A stretch of 64,000 nucleotides of DNA from Bacillota bacterium (GCA_029907475.1 JARYLU010000011.1:17507-81506); one strand, 5' to 3'; shown: positions 16,886 to 26,730, numbered from the stretch's first letter. Notes: generated by a model from the letters alone, not told the origin. Numbers and translations: made by a program.

Positions 16886-19237
16886 TCAGCCCTCCGGCAG
16901 CCGGGGAAGGCGCGGCCTGAATGAGCGCAGGCGCAGGGAGTTGGTGACGACGGAAACGGAACTGAATGCCATTGCCAGTGCCGCAACCATCGGGTTGAGC
17001 AGGATCCCGAAAAAGGGGTAAAGCACCCCGGCGGCAACGGGAATTCCGATGATGTTGTAGATAAAAGCCCAGAAAAGGTTCTGCTTGATCGTCCTGATCG
17101 TCCTCCTGCTCAACTGCAGGGCCGTCACCACACCCAGCAGGTCGCCGGTGATCAGGGTGATGTCCGAAGAGGCCATCGCCACATCGGTGCCGGTTCCCAG
17201 GGCGATTCCGACATCGGCCTGGGCAAGCGCGGGGGCGTCGTTGATCCCGTCGCCTACCATTCCCACAATCCGCCCCTCTTCCTGCAGTTTCTTGATCTCG
17301 GCTGCCTTGCCCCCCGGCAGGACGCGCGCCCGGAACCGGGTGATGCCGGCCTCCCGGGCAATGGCCGCCGCGGTGCGGGCGTGGTCTCCGGTAATCATCA
17401 CCGTCTCCAGGCCCATCTGGTGCAGGGCGGTAATGGCGCGCCGCGAGGTAGGCTTGAGCCGGTCGGCAACACCGATCAGCCCCACGCACACCCCGTCGAG
17501 CGCAACGTACATGGGAGTCTTTCCCTGACCGGCAAGGGCCTCCCCTTCCTGCTCCAGGTCTCCCAGATCGACCCCCCTCCCCTTGAGGAGCTCCGGTGTC
17601 CCCACGAGAACCTCCTTCCCTGCAACGAGGGCGCGCACCCCCCGCCCGGGGATCGCTTCAAAATCTTCCGCGCCGGGAAGATCAAGGCCGGCCTGCTCCC
17701 GCGCGTGGCGCACCACCGCCTCCCCCAGAGGGTGCTCCGAGCCCTGCTCCGCAGCGGCAGCATAGAACAGCAGGTCCCGTTCCCCTGCTCCCCGCGCCAT
17801 AACATCGGTCACAACCGGCTCCCCTTCGGTCAGAGTCCCCGTTTTGTCGAAAACGATGGTACTCAGCCTGTGGGCCAGCTCCAGGCTTTCCCCGTTTTTG
17901 ATCAGGACTCCGTACTCGGCTCCCTTTCCCGTGCCCACCATCACCGCAGTGGGCGTTGCCAGGCCCAGGGCGCAGGGGCAGGCGATGATCAGAACTGCGA
18001 CGAAATTAAGCAGGGCGTAGAGCAGGGAGGGGGCGGGCCCGAAAAAGTACCAGCCGAGGAAGGTGAGGACGGCGATGCCTAAGACGGCCGGCACGAAGTA
18101 GCTCGCCACCACATCGGCAAGGCGCTGAATGGGGGGCTTTGATCCCTGGGCCTCCTCCACCAGCCTGATAATCTGGGCGAGAACCGTTTCTCTTCCCACC
18201 TTTGTGGCGCGGAACCGGAAGGTTCCCGTCCTGTTCAAAGTCGCCCCGATCACTTCGTCTCCCGGCCCCTTCTCCACCGGAACGCTTTCACCTGTCAGCA
18301 TCGACTCATCCAGGGCGGAATGCCCCTCCACAATCACCCCATCCACAGGGACCTTTTCCCCGGGCCTGACGACCACGAGATCGCCGGGAACCACCTCCTC
18401 TACAGGGACCTCCACCTCCCTCCCGGCGCGCACCACCCTGGCCATCTTGGGCCGCAGCCCCATCAACTTCCTGATCGCTGCCGAGGTCTGCCGCTTTGCC
18501 CGCGCCTCAAGATACCGGCCCAGCAGGATCAGGGTGATGATCACCGCCGCCGTATCGTAGTAAATCACGGGGGTCATCCCCCGCGCCTCAAAGTAGCCGG
18601 GCGCCACGGTCATGAGGAGGCTGTACAGGTAGGCGGCGCTTGTACCCGTAGCGATGAGGACGTTCATGTCGGCGCTGCGGGCCTTGAGGGCCGACCAGGC
18701 GCCCAGGTAAAAACGCCACCCTGCTCCGAACTGAACGGGCGTGGTGAGGAGAAGCAGGAGCCAGGGGTTGGCCAGCCAGGCAGGGATGCCGGGGAGAAAC
18801 TCCCGGAAGCTGCCCAGCACCACCGGCACCGTGAAAGTCGCGGCAAAGAGCAGCGTCCGGCCCAGTTTCTTAAGATCGCCTTCCCGCGCCGCCTCCTCAT
18901 GGTCCGGCGGCTGTTCCTCGTCCAGCAGGGCTTCGTACCCCAAACCCTGCACCAGGGACCGCAGTTCCTCCGGGGCGACAACCCCGGGATCGTAGTCGAC
19001 GACGGCCTTTTCCCCGGCAAAGTTGACGGAGGCCTGAACAACGCCGGGCGTCTGCCGGAGGGCATTTTCAATTCTGCGCACGCAGGCTGCACAGGACATC
19101 CCCCGGACGGTCAGGTAAAGGCGCTTCGTTTCCCCTTCCGGGGCCGGTCCCTTCCCTCCTTTCTCTTGATGCTCCGGAGGGGGCCCCTGGCCCCCGGCTG
19201 GGCCTCTTAGCGCAGCATCCCTTAATTCCCGCTCCAT
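16886..19237 (-). CDS. copA: Copper-exporting P1B-type ATPase
   Basis: A 783-residue cation pump. After a 38-residue Gly/Pro-rich start comes one heavy-metal domain with [12 protein letters not shown] (cysteines 49 and 52). Eight membrane helices follow, with the transport motif [12 protein letters not shown], phosphorylation site DKTGTLTEG, the SEHPLGEAV motif, hinge [16 protein letters not shown], and in the last helices YN and [15 protein letters not shown]. The CPC, YN and MxxSS set is that of Cu(I) exporters (P1B-1). AGGAGG lies 7 bases before the ATG. No CsoR or CopZ gene and no CsoR-type operator was seen upstream, so its control is unclear. It leads a three-gene operon. Confidence 0.96.
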   Translation of the reverse strand: MERELRDAALRGPAGGQGPPPEHQEKGGKGPAPEGETKRLYLTVRGMSCAACVRRIENALRQTPGVVQASVNFAGEKAVVDYDPGVVAPEELRSLVQGLGYEALLDEEQPPDHEEAAREGDLKKLGRTLLFAATFTVPVVLGSFREFLPGIPAWLANPWLLLLLTTPVQFGAGWRFYLGAWSALKARSADMNVLIATGTSAAYLYSLLMTVAPGYFEARGMTPVIYYDTAAVIITLILLGRYLEARAKRQTSAAIRKLMGLRPKMARVVRAGREVEVPVEEVVPGDLVVVRPGEKVPVDGVIVEGHSALDESMLTGESVPVEKGPGDEVIGATLNRTGTFRFRATKVGRETVLAQIIRLVEEAQGSKPPIQRLADVVASYFVPAVLGIAVLTFLGWYFFGPAPSLLYALLNFVAVLIIACPCALGLATPTAVMVGTGKGAEYGVLIKNGESLELAHRLSTIVFDKTGTLTEGEPVVTDVMARGAGERDLLFYAAAAEQGSEHPLGEAVVRHAREQAGLDLPGAEDFEAIPGRGVRALVAGKEVLVGTPELLKGRGVDLGDLEQEGEALAGQGKTPMYVALDGVCVGLIGVADRLKPTSRRAITALHQMGLETVMITGDHARTAAAIAREAGITRFRARVLPGGKAAEIKKLQEEGRIVGMVGDGINDAPALAQADVGIALGTGTDVAMASSDITLITGDLLGVVTALQLSRRTIRTIKQNLFWAFIYNIIGIPVAAGVLYPFFGILLNPMVAALAMAFSSVSVVTNSLRLRSFRPRLPRLPEG

Positions 19238-19373
19238 AAACCAACCTCCTGTTAGGTAAGGTAAAACTTTCGTAATGGCATTTTGCCCATCTCCTGCCGC
19301 CGCTTATTCCCCGGCGAAGACTCTGGGCCCTGGAAAGCAGGGCAGCCTTGCGCCATTTCCTGCAGGAACTTTT

Positions 19374-20501
19374 TCAAGAAAGCCTCTTACGGAAGCGCAG
19401 GATGCTGACGAAGTTCACAATGAGGCCGAAGACCAGGAGGGAAACCACCTGGGGCCAGAGGTAGTTGAGGCCGATCCCTTTGAGAATAATCCCGCGCAGG
19501 ATCTGAAGGAAGTAGGTGGCGGGAACGAGGTAGCCGAGCGCGTAAAAGAAGGGGGGCATCGCCTCACGGGGAAAGACGAACCCCGAAAGCAAAATCGTGG
19601 GGAAAATAACGAAAAAGGCCATCTGCATCGCCTGCTGCTGGTTTCTGGCAACGGTGGAAATGAGAAGGCCGATCCCCAGGCAGGCCAGCATGAAAACCAG
19701 GGAAAGAAGGTAAAGCAGCCCGATGCTCCCGTTGATGGGGACCCGGAAGACGAGCACCCCGGCCAGGAGGGCAAGGGTCATCATCACCAGGGCAACGGCC
19801 ATGTAGGGCAAAATTTTCCCGATCATCAATTCTGCCGGACGCACCGGGGTAACGATCAATTGTTCCAGCGTCCCCCGCTCCCGCTCCCGGACGACGGCCA
19901 TTGCGGTAAACAGGACCATTGCGATGGTCAGGATTACCCCCAGGAGCCCCGGCACCATAAAGTTCACCGAGAGGAGGTCTGGATTGTACCACGTCCGCAC
20001 CCGGACATCAACCGGGGGTGCCTCTTCGAACCCGGAACCCCGGCCCGGAAAACTGCTGGTGACGATCTCGAGCGACTTTAACTGGCCAATCAACTGGGAG
20101 GTACTGATGGCAGAACTGGCCGTCATCGGGTCAGATGCGTCAACAATCACCTGGACCGGGGCGCTCTCGCCCCGCTTTAACTTGCGGGCGAAATCCGGGG
20201 GAAAGACGATCCCTACCCGCGCCATCCCGCTGTCCAGGTAAGCGGTCACCTCGCGGTAGCTCCCGGCGGAATACCGCAGGTCGTAATACTGGGAATGCTT
20301 GAAAGCATCAAGGATCTCCCTGCTTGCCCGGCTCCGGGACTGGTCCCAGACGACTGTGGGCAGGTGCTTGACATCTGTGTTCACGGCAAACCCAAAAAGC
20401 AAAAGCTGGACTACCGGGAGCAAAAGCATCATCGCGAGGGTCGGCCGGTCGCGCCGCATCTGGATCAATTCTTTGTAAATAATCGGAAAAACTCTTTTCA
20501 T
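19374..20501 (-). CDS. ABC-2 type permease, YbhS/YbhR-like
   Basis: A 375-residue exporter subunit: one N-terminal helix (MMLLLPVVQLLLFGFAV near 24-40), a long extracellular domain of about 130 residues, then five helices from residue 180. The line FGFAVNTDVKHLPTVVWDQ is typical of YbhS/YbhR/YhhJ proteins. It ends an operon HlyD-ATPase-ATPase-permease. The E. coli system has two permease genes; here only one is found, so it may form a homodimer. Cargo is unknown; drugs, cations and lipids are suggested for relatives. Confidence 0.92.
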   Translation of the reverse strand: MKRVFPIIYKELIQMRRDRPTLAMMLLLPVVQLLLFGFAVNTDVKHLPTVVWDQSRSRASREILDAFKHSQYYDLRYSAGSYREVTAYLDSGMARVGIVFPPDFARKLKRGESAPVQVIVDASDPMTASSAISTSQLIGQLKSLEIVTSSFPGRGSGFEEAPPVDVRVRTWYNPDLLSVNFMVPGLLGVILTIAMVLFTAMAVVRERERGTLEQLIVTPVRPAELMIGKILPYMAVALVMMTLALLAGVLVFRVPINGSIGLLYLLSLVFMLACLGIGLLISTVARNQQQAMQMAFFVIFPTILLSGFVFPREAMPPFFYALGYLVPATYFLQILRGIILKGIGLNYLWPQVVSLLVFGLIVNFVSILRFRKRLS

Positions 20502-20518
20502 CGCTGGTTCCCCCTGCT

Positions 20519-21328
20519 CTAATCTAGCTTAGACTTGATGCCGCTCACTTTCTGCTTGCGCACAAGCCTCACAAAGGCCGTCTCCAGGTTTTGCTCGCCT
20601 GATCGCTCTTTTACCTGCTCCGGCGTTCCGCAGACCAGGAGCTTTCCCCCATACATAAAAGCAAGCCTGTGGCAATAAGCCGCCTCGTCCATATAGTGGG
20701 TCGTCACTAAAACCGTCACCTCTTCCTGGGCAAGACGGTGGATGATATCCCAGAAAAGGCGCCGCGCCCGGGGGTCCACCCCAGAGGTGGGCTCGTCAAG
20801 GAATAAAAGCGGGGGTTCATGCAGGAGAGCGCAACCCAGGGCGAGGCGCTGCTGGATGCCGCGGGGCAAATGTTCCACCCGCACGGAAAGCCACTTCTTT
20901 AAATCGAGCAATGCCGCCACATCTGCAGTCCGCTGTCTCCGCCGCCTGCCTGAGACACCGTAAATCCGGGCATAAAAAAATAAATTCTCCTCCCCCGTCA
21001 GGTCCGGGTAAAGGCTGAAACGCTGAGACACGTAACCGAGGTGCGCTTTGACCCGCTCGGCTTCCGAATTCAGGTCGTAACCCAGCACCTTCGCCCTCCC
21101 TGCAGTTGGAGCGAGGATGCCGCAGAGCATCCTGACAAGGGTAGATTTTCCCGCCCCGTTGGGGCCCAGCAAACCGAAAACCTCGCCCGCCCGGACTGTG
21201 ATGCTGACCCTGTCAACGGCAACAAAACCCCCGAACACCTTTGAGAGGTTTTCGGTGACAATCGCTTCCCCTTCGTTTTGTTTGCCGGCAGTGTTCTGCC
21301 CGCTTCCATTTTGAGCCCGCTCCTCCAC
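20519..21328 (-). CDS. ABC exporter ATPase B (YbhF C-half-like), degenerate signature
   Basis: A 269-residue ATPase. Walker A GPNGAGKST near 55, Q-loop VSQRFSLYPDLT, Walker B LLFLDEP, and H-loop TTHYMDEA are canonical, but the signature reads LPRGIQQRLALG rather than LSGGMQQR. Together with ATPase A it corresponds to the two halves of E. coli YbhF. GTG start, with AAGGAG 8 bases before. It follows ATPase A by 35 bases and precedes the permease by 17. A single nucleotide-binding partner of the permease is expected to be a heterodimer of A and B. Confidence 0.92.
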   Translation of the reverse strand: MEERAQNGSGQNTAGKQNEGEAIVTENLSKVFGGFVAVDRVSITVRAGEVFGLLGPNGAGKSTLVRMLCGILAPTAGRAKVLGYDLNSEAERVKAHLGYVSQRFSLYPDLTGEENLFFYARIYGVSGRRRRQRTADVAALLDLKKWLSVRVEHLPRGIQQRLALGCALLHEPPLLFLDEPTSGVDPRARRLFWDIIHRLAQEEVTVLVTTHYMDEAAYCHRLAFMYGGKLLVCGTPEQVKERSGEQNLETAFVRLVRKQKVSGIKSKLD

Positions 21329-21363
21329 AACCCCAACTCCTTGCGGCTTTTTGCGGCCAGAAT

Positions 21364-22281
21364 TTACTGCAGGCCTCCCTGCCGCTCCAGGAGGGAAAGA
21401 AAAATATCCTCGCAGCAGGGAGGAATCCGGCAGACTTCCGCGCCGTGCAACCCCGCGCCGGCCAGGGCGCCTTTCACTTCTTCCTCCTGAATCTGATCCT
21501 GCACCACAAGGTGCAGGTGATCTCCGAAAAGATTTGCCTCTTTTACGCCCGGCAGGGAGGCCAAGACCTCCCGGGCGCGGTATATCTGAACTCCCTTCAC
21601 TTCCAGGACCTTTCCTTCCAACAATTCCGCGAGGGCTGCCGGGGGCCCCGCTGCCAGTGCGCGCCCTTCATATAAAAGGGTAACCCGGTCGCAGCGGGCG
21701 GCTTCATCCATATAACAGGTGGCAATGAGGACCGCCGGCTCCTGTTCCTGCCGCAAGGTCCGGAGCAGATCCCAGAAGTCCTGGCGGGCTGCGGGGTCTA
21801 TGCCGTTAGTTGGCTCATCCAGGAGCAGGATGTCAGGATCGGGGAGAATGCTGCAGGCCAGGCCCAGCTTCTGGCGCATCCCACCTGAAAGGTGGTCTGC
21901 CAGGCGCCGCGCGAAGGGAACGAGGCCGGTAAACTCGAGCAAAAATTCGATCCGCTCTTTCATTTTGCGCGGACCGATACCATAAATCCGCCCGAAAAAG
22001 TACAGGTTTTCGGAAACAGTTAAATCCCTGTAGCAGCACAAGCCCTGGGGCATGTAGCCGATCCGGTGCCGCACCCGCTCAAAATCATTTGTCCCGGAGG
22101 GGGTAAGCCGTGCTCCTAAAACCAGAGCCTCCCCCCCGGTAGGGGGAAAGAGCCCGGCGAGCAGGCGCAAGGTCGTCGTTTTCCCGGCCCCGCCGGGTCC
22201 GATCAGGCCCCAGATCTCACCCCGTCCGATCTCGAGATCAAGGCCCCGGAGTGCCCTCACGCTCCCAAAATCTTTTTGCAA
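21364..22281 (-). CDS. ABC exporter ATPase A (YbhF N-half-like), H-loop Cys
   Basis: About 305 residues: Walker A GPGGAGKTT, Q-loop MPQGLCCYRDLT, signature LSGGMRQKLGLA, Walker B ILLLDEP, then a C-terminal extension of about 95 residues. The H-loop reads ATCYMDEA, with Cys where His is usual. The start is unsettled: TTG 22281 has no ribosome site and comes inside the domain, because the sense frame continues upstream as KVIRACHLQKDFG. An in-frame CTG at 22311 near GGGGAGG, or a one-base error near 22300, would restore a normal N-terminus. It follows the HlyD gene by about 190-220 bases. Confidence 0.85.
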   Translation of the reverse strand: MQKDFGSVRALRGLDLEIGRGEIWGLIGPGGAGKTTTLRLLAGLFPPTGGEALVLGARLTPSGTNDFERVRHRIGYMPQGLCCYRDLTVSENLYFFGRIYGIGPRKMKERIEFLLEFTGLVPFARRLADHLSGGMRQKLGLACSILPDPDILLLDEPTNGIDPAARQDFWDLLRTLRQEQEPAVLIATCYMDEAARCDRVTLLYEGRALAAGPPAALAELLEGKVLEVKGVQIYRAREVLASLPGVKEANLFGDHLHLVVQDQIQEEEVKGALAGAGLHGAEVCRIPPCCEDIFLSLLERQGGLQ

Positions 22282-22497
22282 ATGACAGGCTCTGATAACC
22301 TTTGCCTCCAGCTTCCTCCCCTCCCGGAATCTCCAATTCCACTTACCGGGTCCCGTGCAGTTCTTATGTGAACTCCCCCTCTCCTCTCAGGAGGGGCTTC
22401 CTGCTTCATTGTAACCCTGGTTGGTTAGCTCCGCGAGGCGTATTTTGCGCCGCTCCCGCGCCAGAAGCGTTCGGCTTGCGAAACCGGCGCAACCCGT

Positions 22498-23520
22498 TCA
22501 GCCATCCTTGAGGCTAGCACGAATTACGGCATCGGCCGGCATCCCCGGTTTTAGCAGGCCGTCCGGATTAGGTACAGAAACCTTGATCGCAAAAACGAGG
22601 TTGACGCGCTCCTTTTTTGTCTGGACGAATTTAGGGGTGAATTCCGCCTCCTGGGATATTTCGGTGATTTTCCCCCAAAATCTCCGGTCCGGAAAGGAGT
22701 CAACGGTAATCTCGACCTTTTGCCCAAGCCTTATCCTCCCTAAATCCGGTTCAGGCAGATAAAGGCGCAGCCACATTTGACGGAGGTCCCCGAGGGTGAT
22801 AATTGGGGCACCGGCTGCCGCGATTTCCCCGACCTCAAAATTTTTCAGTAAAACATTCCCGTCAACAGGTGCCCTGATAACGGTCCGGCTTAACGCAACC
22901 TCGGCCTGGGTAAGTGTTGCCCGGGCCTGGCGCACATCCTCCCTGGCCTGGGCGAGCACGCCGGGGCGCGTCCCGGCCTCGACCAGCGCCAGGCGCTGCT
23001 CCGCCGCTTTCAGTTGTGCCCCCGCAAGCTCAAGAGCGGCCTGAGCCCGGTCGCGCTCCTGTTCCGAAACTGCCCCCGCCTCGTAAAGTTCCACGACGCG
23101 CTCCCACTCCCGTGCCGCGCGGTCGCGATTTACCTGCGCCTGTTCTAAAGCCGCCGCGGCTTCTCCTTTTTCTTCCTCCCGAGCCCCGGCCTCGAGATCG
23201 CTTAAGCGCGCCTGGGCACGGGCCAGGGCCGCCTTCGCCCCCTCGACCTGGGCCTGGAATTGAGATTGGTCCAAAACCGCAACAATCTGCCCCGCTTTTA
23301 TCTGATCGCCTGAATTTACCCTGAGGGAAACAATCCGCCCCCCTACCTCGGGGCAAACGTCCACTTCGAGAGCCTCAATCGTACCGCTTGCAGAAATCAG
23401 TCCGGGATCACCCGGTTCCGGCCCAAAACGAAGGTAGGCGAACCAGCCCCCTCCCAGAAGGAGAAGCACGAAAAGCACGAGCAGGGCAATTACGAGACCC
23501 CGTCCAATTAACTTCTTCAA
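22498..23520 (-). CDS. HlyD/YbhG-family membrane-fusion protein
   Basis: A 340-residue periplasmic-adaptor-type protein. Residues 8-29 form an N-terminal membrane anchor. A lipoyl half (GTIEALEVDVCPEVGGRIVSL) leads into an Ala/Glu-rich coiled-coil hairpin at about 90-190, then the second lipoyl half (TVIRAPVDGNVLLKNFEVGEIA) and a beta-barrel domain. It heads the operon with two ATPases and an ABC-2 permease, as ybhG does in E. coli. In a Firmicute without an outer membrane (or with one, as some Clostridia have) its partner is not evident. TTG start. Confidence 0.9.
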   Translation of the reverse strand: MKKLIGRGLVIALLVLFVLLLLGGGWFAYLRFGPEPGDPGLISASGTIEALEVDVCPEVGGRIVSLRVNSGDQIKAGQIVAVLDQSQFQAQVEGAKAALARAQARLSDLEAGAREEEKGEAAAALEQAQVNRDRAAREWERVVELYEAGAVSEQERDRAQAALELAGAQLKAAEQRLALVEAGTRPGVLAQAREDVRQARATLTQAEVALSRTVIRAPVDGNVLLKNFEVGEIAAAGAPIITLGDLRQMWLRLYLPEPDLGRIRLGQKVEITVDSFPDRRFWGKITEISQEAEFTPKFVQTKKERVNLVFAIKVSVPNPDGLLKPGMPADAVIRASLKDG

Positions 23521-23717
23521 CCTTTGTTTGCTCTCTTCCGTCGCAGTTCACCCCTCTGCCCCAGATTTAACGACGCTCCCGCTTTATTCGCGGTAAAAGC
23601 CGGTAAAGCGTATGTACCCCGGGTAAACGAGTTGCTCCTTAAACTGGGTCCTTTTAACCCTTCAGAAGACCGTAAAAATAAAGAGATGTGCTTGTGTCAA
23701 CCCCTGAAAAAAGTTTT

Positions 23718-24566
23718 TCATTCTGAAAAAACGCCGAGGAACTGCTCGAGCTCTTCAATCACCTCGGCAAGGTTGACGGCTGACGCCTCTCCCGGAAATA
23801 TCGGCCTCCCGAAGGGGTAACCACCCTCCCGTTCCCGCCCCTCTTTTTGCAGGATCCCTTTTCCCTTCAGCCACTTCCGGCCGAGCTGAGCGGGGGAGTG
23901 GAAGCAGAAGCGGTGCTCTCCGTACTCGACCAGAAACTCATACAAACTGTAATAATCCTCATCCCTCCGGCAGCAGGAGCACCCCCCGGTGAGGCGGGCG
24001 TATTCCAGGTAGCTCTTCTTCTGGCTCCGCGCCCGGCGTCTGCAGGCCGGACAAAGGCGAACCCGGGCGGGGCCGGGAACAAAGTAAATCTGCAACCCGT
24101 CTTCAGGCGTAAATCGGGCCGCCATGAAAGCCAGGACTTTTTCCTTGAGATCATAGAGGTAAGATTCCCCTGCCTTCGCGTAGTGGTTAAGGTGATACAG
24201 GTAATACGCGCCACGCAGGAGAAAACCGCTTTTTTCCGGGAGATCTTCTAAAGCTTTGAGGAACCTTTCCTTCCGTAATTTCGTCCGGTGATAAGACCGC
24301 CGGTCTTTGAGCCGCTTCCAGGCGGCCGCGGCCCCCTTTTCGGCACCCTCCTTTCCTTCCCATCGTCTTAAGATCTGCGGCAACTCGCACCGCACAGATT
24401 CTACCTGTCTTTCGCTAAAAAAAGCCAGGTTTCCGTGCTTGTAGCGGTCCATGTGCTTTATTTCCAGGTAACCCTCTGCTGCAAGACGGTGCACTTCGCG
24501 CGGCGTGATCCCTAAAACCCGGCACACTTCAGCAGTTGAAAGTAAGTCCCGGGCCACGTCTGGCAT
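23718..24566 (-). CDS. Orphan MerR-like HTH protein with a Cys4 motif
   Basis: A 282-residue protein, not assigned to a characterised family. Residues 8-40 (LLSTAEVCRVLGITPREVHRL) form a MerR/excisionase-type helix-turn-helix. A basic helical middle follows (RRSYHRTKLRKERFLKALEDL). Then cysteines in CPACRRR near 172 and CSCCRRDEDYY near 196 could bind one zinc ion. The C-terminus is acidic and helical. The ATG lies 7-8 bases behind GGGGGG. It lies alone between the exporter operon and the DedA-like gene, on the same strand. It may regulate a neighbour, but nothing in the sequence proves this. Confidence 0.75.
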   Translation of the reverse strand: MPDVARDLLSTAEVCRVLGITPREVHRLAAEGYLEIKHMDRYKHGNLAFFSERQVESVRCELPQILRRWEGKEGAEKGAAAAWKRLKDRRSYHRTKLRKERFLKALEDLPEKSGFLLRGAYYLYHLNHYAKAGESYLYDLKEKVLAFMAARFTPEDGLQIYFVPGPARVRLCPACRRRARSQKKSYLEYARLTGGCSCCRRDEDYYSLYEFLVEYGEHRFCFHSPAQLGRKWLKGKGILQKEGREREGGYPFGRPIFPGEASAVNLAEVIEELEQFLGVFSE

Positions 24567-24642
24567 CGGTAAGGCCCCCCTTTATTAAAGAGTTATCAGA
24601 CGAACGGGTCGTGTTCTGGCTCGTTCCCCCTCCCAGCTTTAA

Positions 24643-25212
24643 TTATCGTCTGGAATACCTTTGCCTGTACCAAGTATACCATACCGCCGCACCCAGCAGC
24701 AAAACACCAAGACCAAAGGTAACCGGCTCCGAGTACCTTTTCAGGAAATTAACCGCAGCGGGACCCATCAAATCAACAAGCAGTGCCTCAAAAAAGAAAC
24801 GCAGACCCCGCCCCAGCAAAGAGCTTACGAAAACGACCCGGCGCCTCACCAAGAAAACTCCCGCCGCGATGGTGAACACCTTGTAGGGGATAGGGGTCAA
24901 GGCGGCGAAAGCCACTGCCCACCCCCCGTATTTTTGAAAAAGGTCTTCGATCCGGTCCAGCCGCCTCCCCCGGCTCAAGCGCTCCAGCAAGGGCCGCCCT
25001 GCCCGCTTCCCCAGGAAATGACCGAAAAGACCGCCCCCGGCTGAGGCTACGGTACAGAGGAAAGCATACCATATACCCCGGCGCGGTTCCACCAGAACGA
25101 GAGGGATCAGCAGGGCATCCGGAGGAACCGGAAAAAAAGAGGCTTCTGCAAACGCAACCACAATTAATCCTGCTGCACCATATTCAAGGAGCAAGTCTGC
25201 TAATTCGTTCAT
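24643..25212 (-). CDS. YqaA/DedA-family (VTT domain) membrane protein
   Basis: A 189-residue membrane protein with about five hydrophobic segments. The VTT-domain features are present: FAEASFFPVPPDALLIPLVL near 23-42 and GGGLFGHFLGKRAGRP near 63-78, then FAALTPIPYKVFTIAAG. DedA relatives flip lipids such as undecaprenyl phosphate or phosphatidylethanolamine; YqaA proteins are less studied. ATG 25212 follows AGGAGAAGG; the longer frame to 25347 is unlikely. The next gene is divergent. Confidence 0.88.
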   Translation of the reverse strand: MNELADLLLEYGAAGLIVVAFAEASFFPVPPDALLIPLVLVEPRRGIWYAFLCTVASAGGGLFGHFLGKRAGRPLLERLSRGRRLDRIEDLFQKYGGWAVAFAALTPIPYKVFTIAAGVFLVRRRVVFVSSLLGRGLRFFFEALLVDLMGPAAVNFLKRYSEPVTFGLGVLLLGAAVWYTWYRQRYSRR

Positions 25213-25423
25213 TACCTTCTCCTTTTGTTGGGCAACCTGCCCTGCTATTTTTCGACCCGCTTCCGGTATTCCCTGCGCACTCAAAAAGCAGACAGTGCCG
25301 CACCCGCACCGGAAAACGGGTCGACCAACGCCCGTAACCGGTAGCAACCACAGTCAATCGATAAAAAGGTAAACCAGGATAAAACTAAAATTAACTTATT
25401 ATAAATATAAATCTTAAAGCACA

Positions 25424-25445
25424 ATAATTATTGATAATCATTCAT
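25424..25445. promoter_or_regulatory. Possible Fur-type box
   Basis: The AT-rich intergenic stretch contains TGATAATCATTCA, close to the core of the Fur box (GATAATGATAATCATTATC), about 40 bases before the glycosyltransferase start. One half is good, the other poor. The intergenic gap of 269 bases holds nothing else recognised. Confidence 0.25.
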
Positions 25446-25481
25446 GGACGTAAAACCTTTTTCAATCGGGGGTGGGAGTCA

Positions 25482-26669
25482 ATGTTAGATGTTCTCATTT
25501 TCACTGCCAGTTACGGGGGAGGGCACCGGCAGGCAGCCCGCGCCCTTACCAAGTCTCTGTGTCTTTGCCGGCAGGGACTCCGAACCGAAGTCGCTGATTT
25601 TATGGAGCTCATCAGCCCGACCTTAAATAAAGTAGCGTGGTTTACCTATATCAAATCGGTCCGGAATACCCCCTCACTTTACGGATACTTCTATCAAGTG
25701 ACAGACCACATTAAAATCGAACCTTTATGGGAAAAGCGGCTCAATTACTTTGTTGTCCAAAAAATTCTCGACTTTCTGAGAGACCGGTCCCCCCGGCTGA
25801 TCGTAGCTACTTATCCCGTCGCCGCGGGCGCCATTTCTTGCCTAAAAGAACAGGGTCTGGTTGAGGTTCCGCTTGTTACCGTAATCACCGATAATGCCGT
25901 CCACAGCCAGTGGATTCATCCCTGTACGGACCTTTATTTAGTAGGTTCGGAATACGTCCGGGAGGGTTTAATTTGCCGGGGGGTTCCAGGTTTTAAAATC
26001 GCCGTCAGCGGGATTCCCATCGATCCGAAGTTCGCCAGGCTTCCCTCCCGCGCCCCACTGTTCGAGAAATTCGCCCTCACCCCTGGGATCGCCGTAATTC
26101 TGGTAATGACCGGTGCTGCAGGAATGCTCCGGGGAGTGCCTTCCATCTGCCGGATGCTGGATAGCATCTCCTTTCCGGTTCAGGTTCTGGTCGTAACCGG
26201 AGGGGATCGCCGCCTTTACCACCGCCTGCAAGAATTTGCCCGGAGATCAACAAAGCCGCTCCGGGTTTACGGTTTTGTCGAAAATGTCGAGGAATTTATG
26301 GCCGTAGCAGACCTGCTCATTACCAAGGCGGGAGGATTAACAACATCCGAGGCCCTGGCCGCGGGTCTTCCCATGTTCATCTACCGTCCGATCCCGGGCC
26401 AGGAAGCTGAAAACACAAGGTATCTCGCAAAAATAGGAGCAGGCCTCCCCGTCAATAATCTTCAGCAGTTAGAAACAAAACTTACCCTGGTTCTGAAAGA
26501 ACCCCGTTTCCTCGCAATACTGCGCGAAAGGGCGCGTGCCGCAGGGAGACCCGAAGCGGCACTTACGGCGGCCCACATCATTTTGGCCCTCGCCGCAGGG
26601 GGCTACCTTCCTCCCCTAAAAAACCATGTGCAACCCCTCTTGTTTCCCGAAGTAGGGGTCTTTTATTAA
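25482..26669 (+). CDS. MGDG synthase/UgtP-family glycosyltransferase
   Basis: GT-B glycosyltransferase of 395 residues. The N-terminal FTASYGGGHRQAARAL at 6-21 is the acceptor loop of MGDG synthase and UgtP proteins; the sugar-nucleotide part has VTGGDRRLYHRL and ITKAGGLTTSEALAAGLPM near 282-300, followed by PIPGQEAENTRYL. It probably adds a sugar from UDP-sugar to diacylglycerol to make membrane glycolipids; MurG-like use is less likely. ATG 25482 is preferred to the frame's first codon at 25431 because GGGGGTGGGAG precedes it and the family starts there. Single plus-strand gene. Confidence 0.9.
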   Translation: MLDVLIFTASYGGGHRQAARALTKSLCLCRQGLRTEVADFMELISPTLNKVAWFTYIKSVRNTPSLYGYFYQVTDHIKIEPLWEKRLNYFVVQKILDFLRDRSPRLIVATYPVAAGAISCLKEQGLVEVPLVTVITDNAVHSQWIHPCTDLYLVGSEYVREGLICRGVPGFKIAVSGIPIDPKFARLPSRAPLFEKFALTPGIAVILVMTGAAGMLRGVPSICRMLDSISFPVQVLVVTGGDRRLYHRLQEFARRSTKPLRVYGFVENVEEFMAVADLLITKAGGLTTSEALAAGLPMFIYRPIPGQEAENTRYLAKIGAGLPVNNLQQLETKLTLVLKEPRFLAILRERARAAGRPEAALTAAHIILALAAGGYLPPLKNHVQPLLFPEVGVFY

Positions 26670-26730
26670 ACGTCACACCGTATTTTTCAGGCATCATACG
26701 CTTATCGGCCTTGAAAATATATCCCGATTC

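Noticed and set aside
18320..19210. A 296-codon plus-strand frame opposite copA
   Set aside because: It is a low-complexity His/Gly/Arg shadow of the copA heavy-metal and membrane region.
19238..19373. CsoR-type operator upstream of copA
   Set aside because: The usual GC-flanked copper-operator palindrome was looked for and not found; only a good ribosome site is present.
22914..23356. Pro/Gly/Arg-rich frames on both strands within the HlyD gene
   Set aside because: They come from the Ala/Glu-rich coiled-coil codons of HlyD read in other frames.
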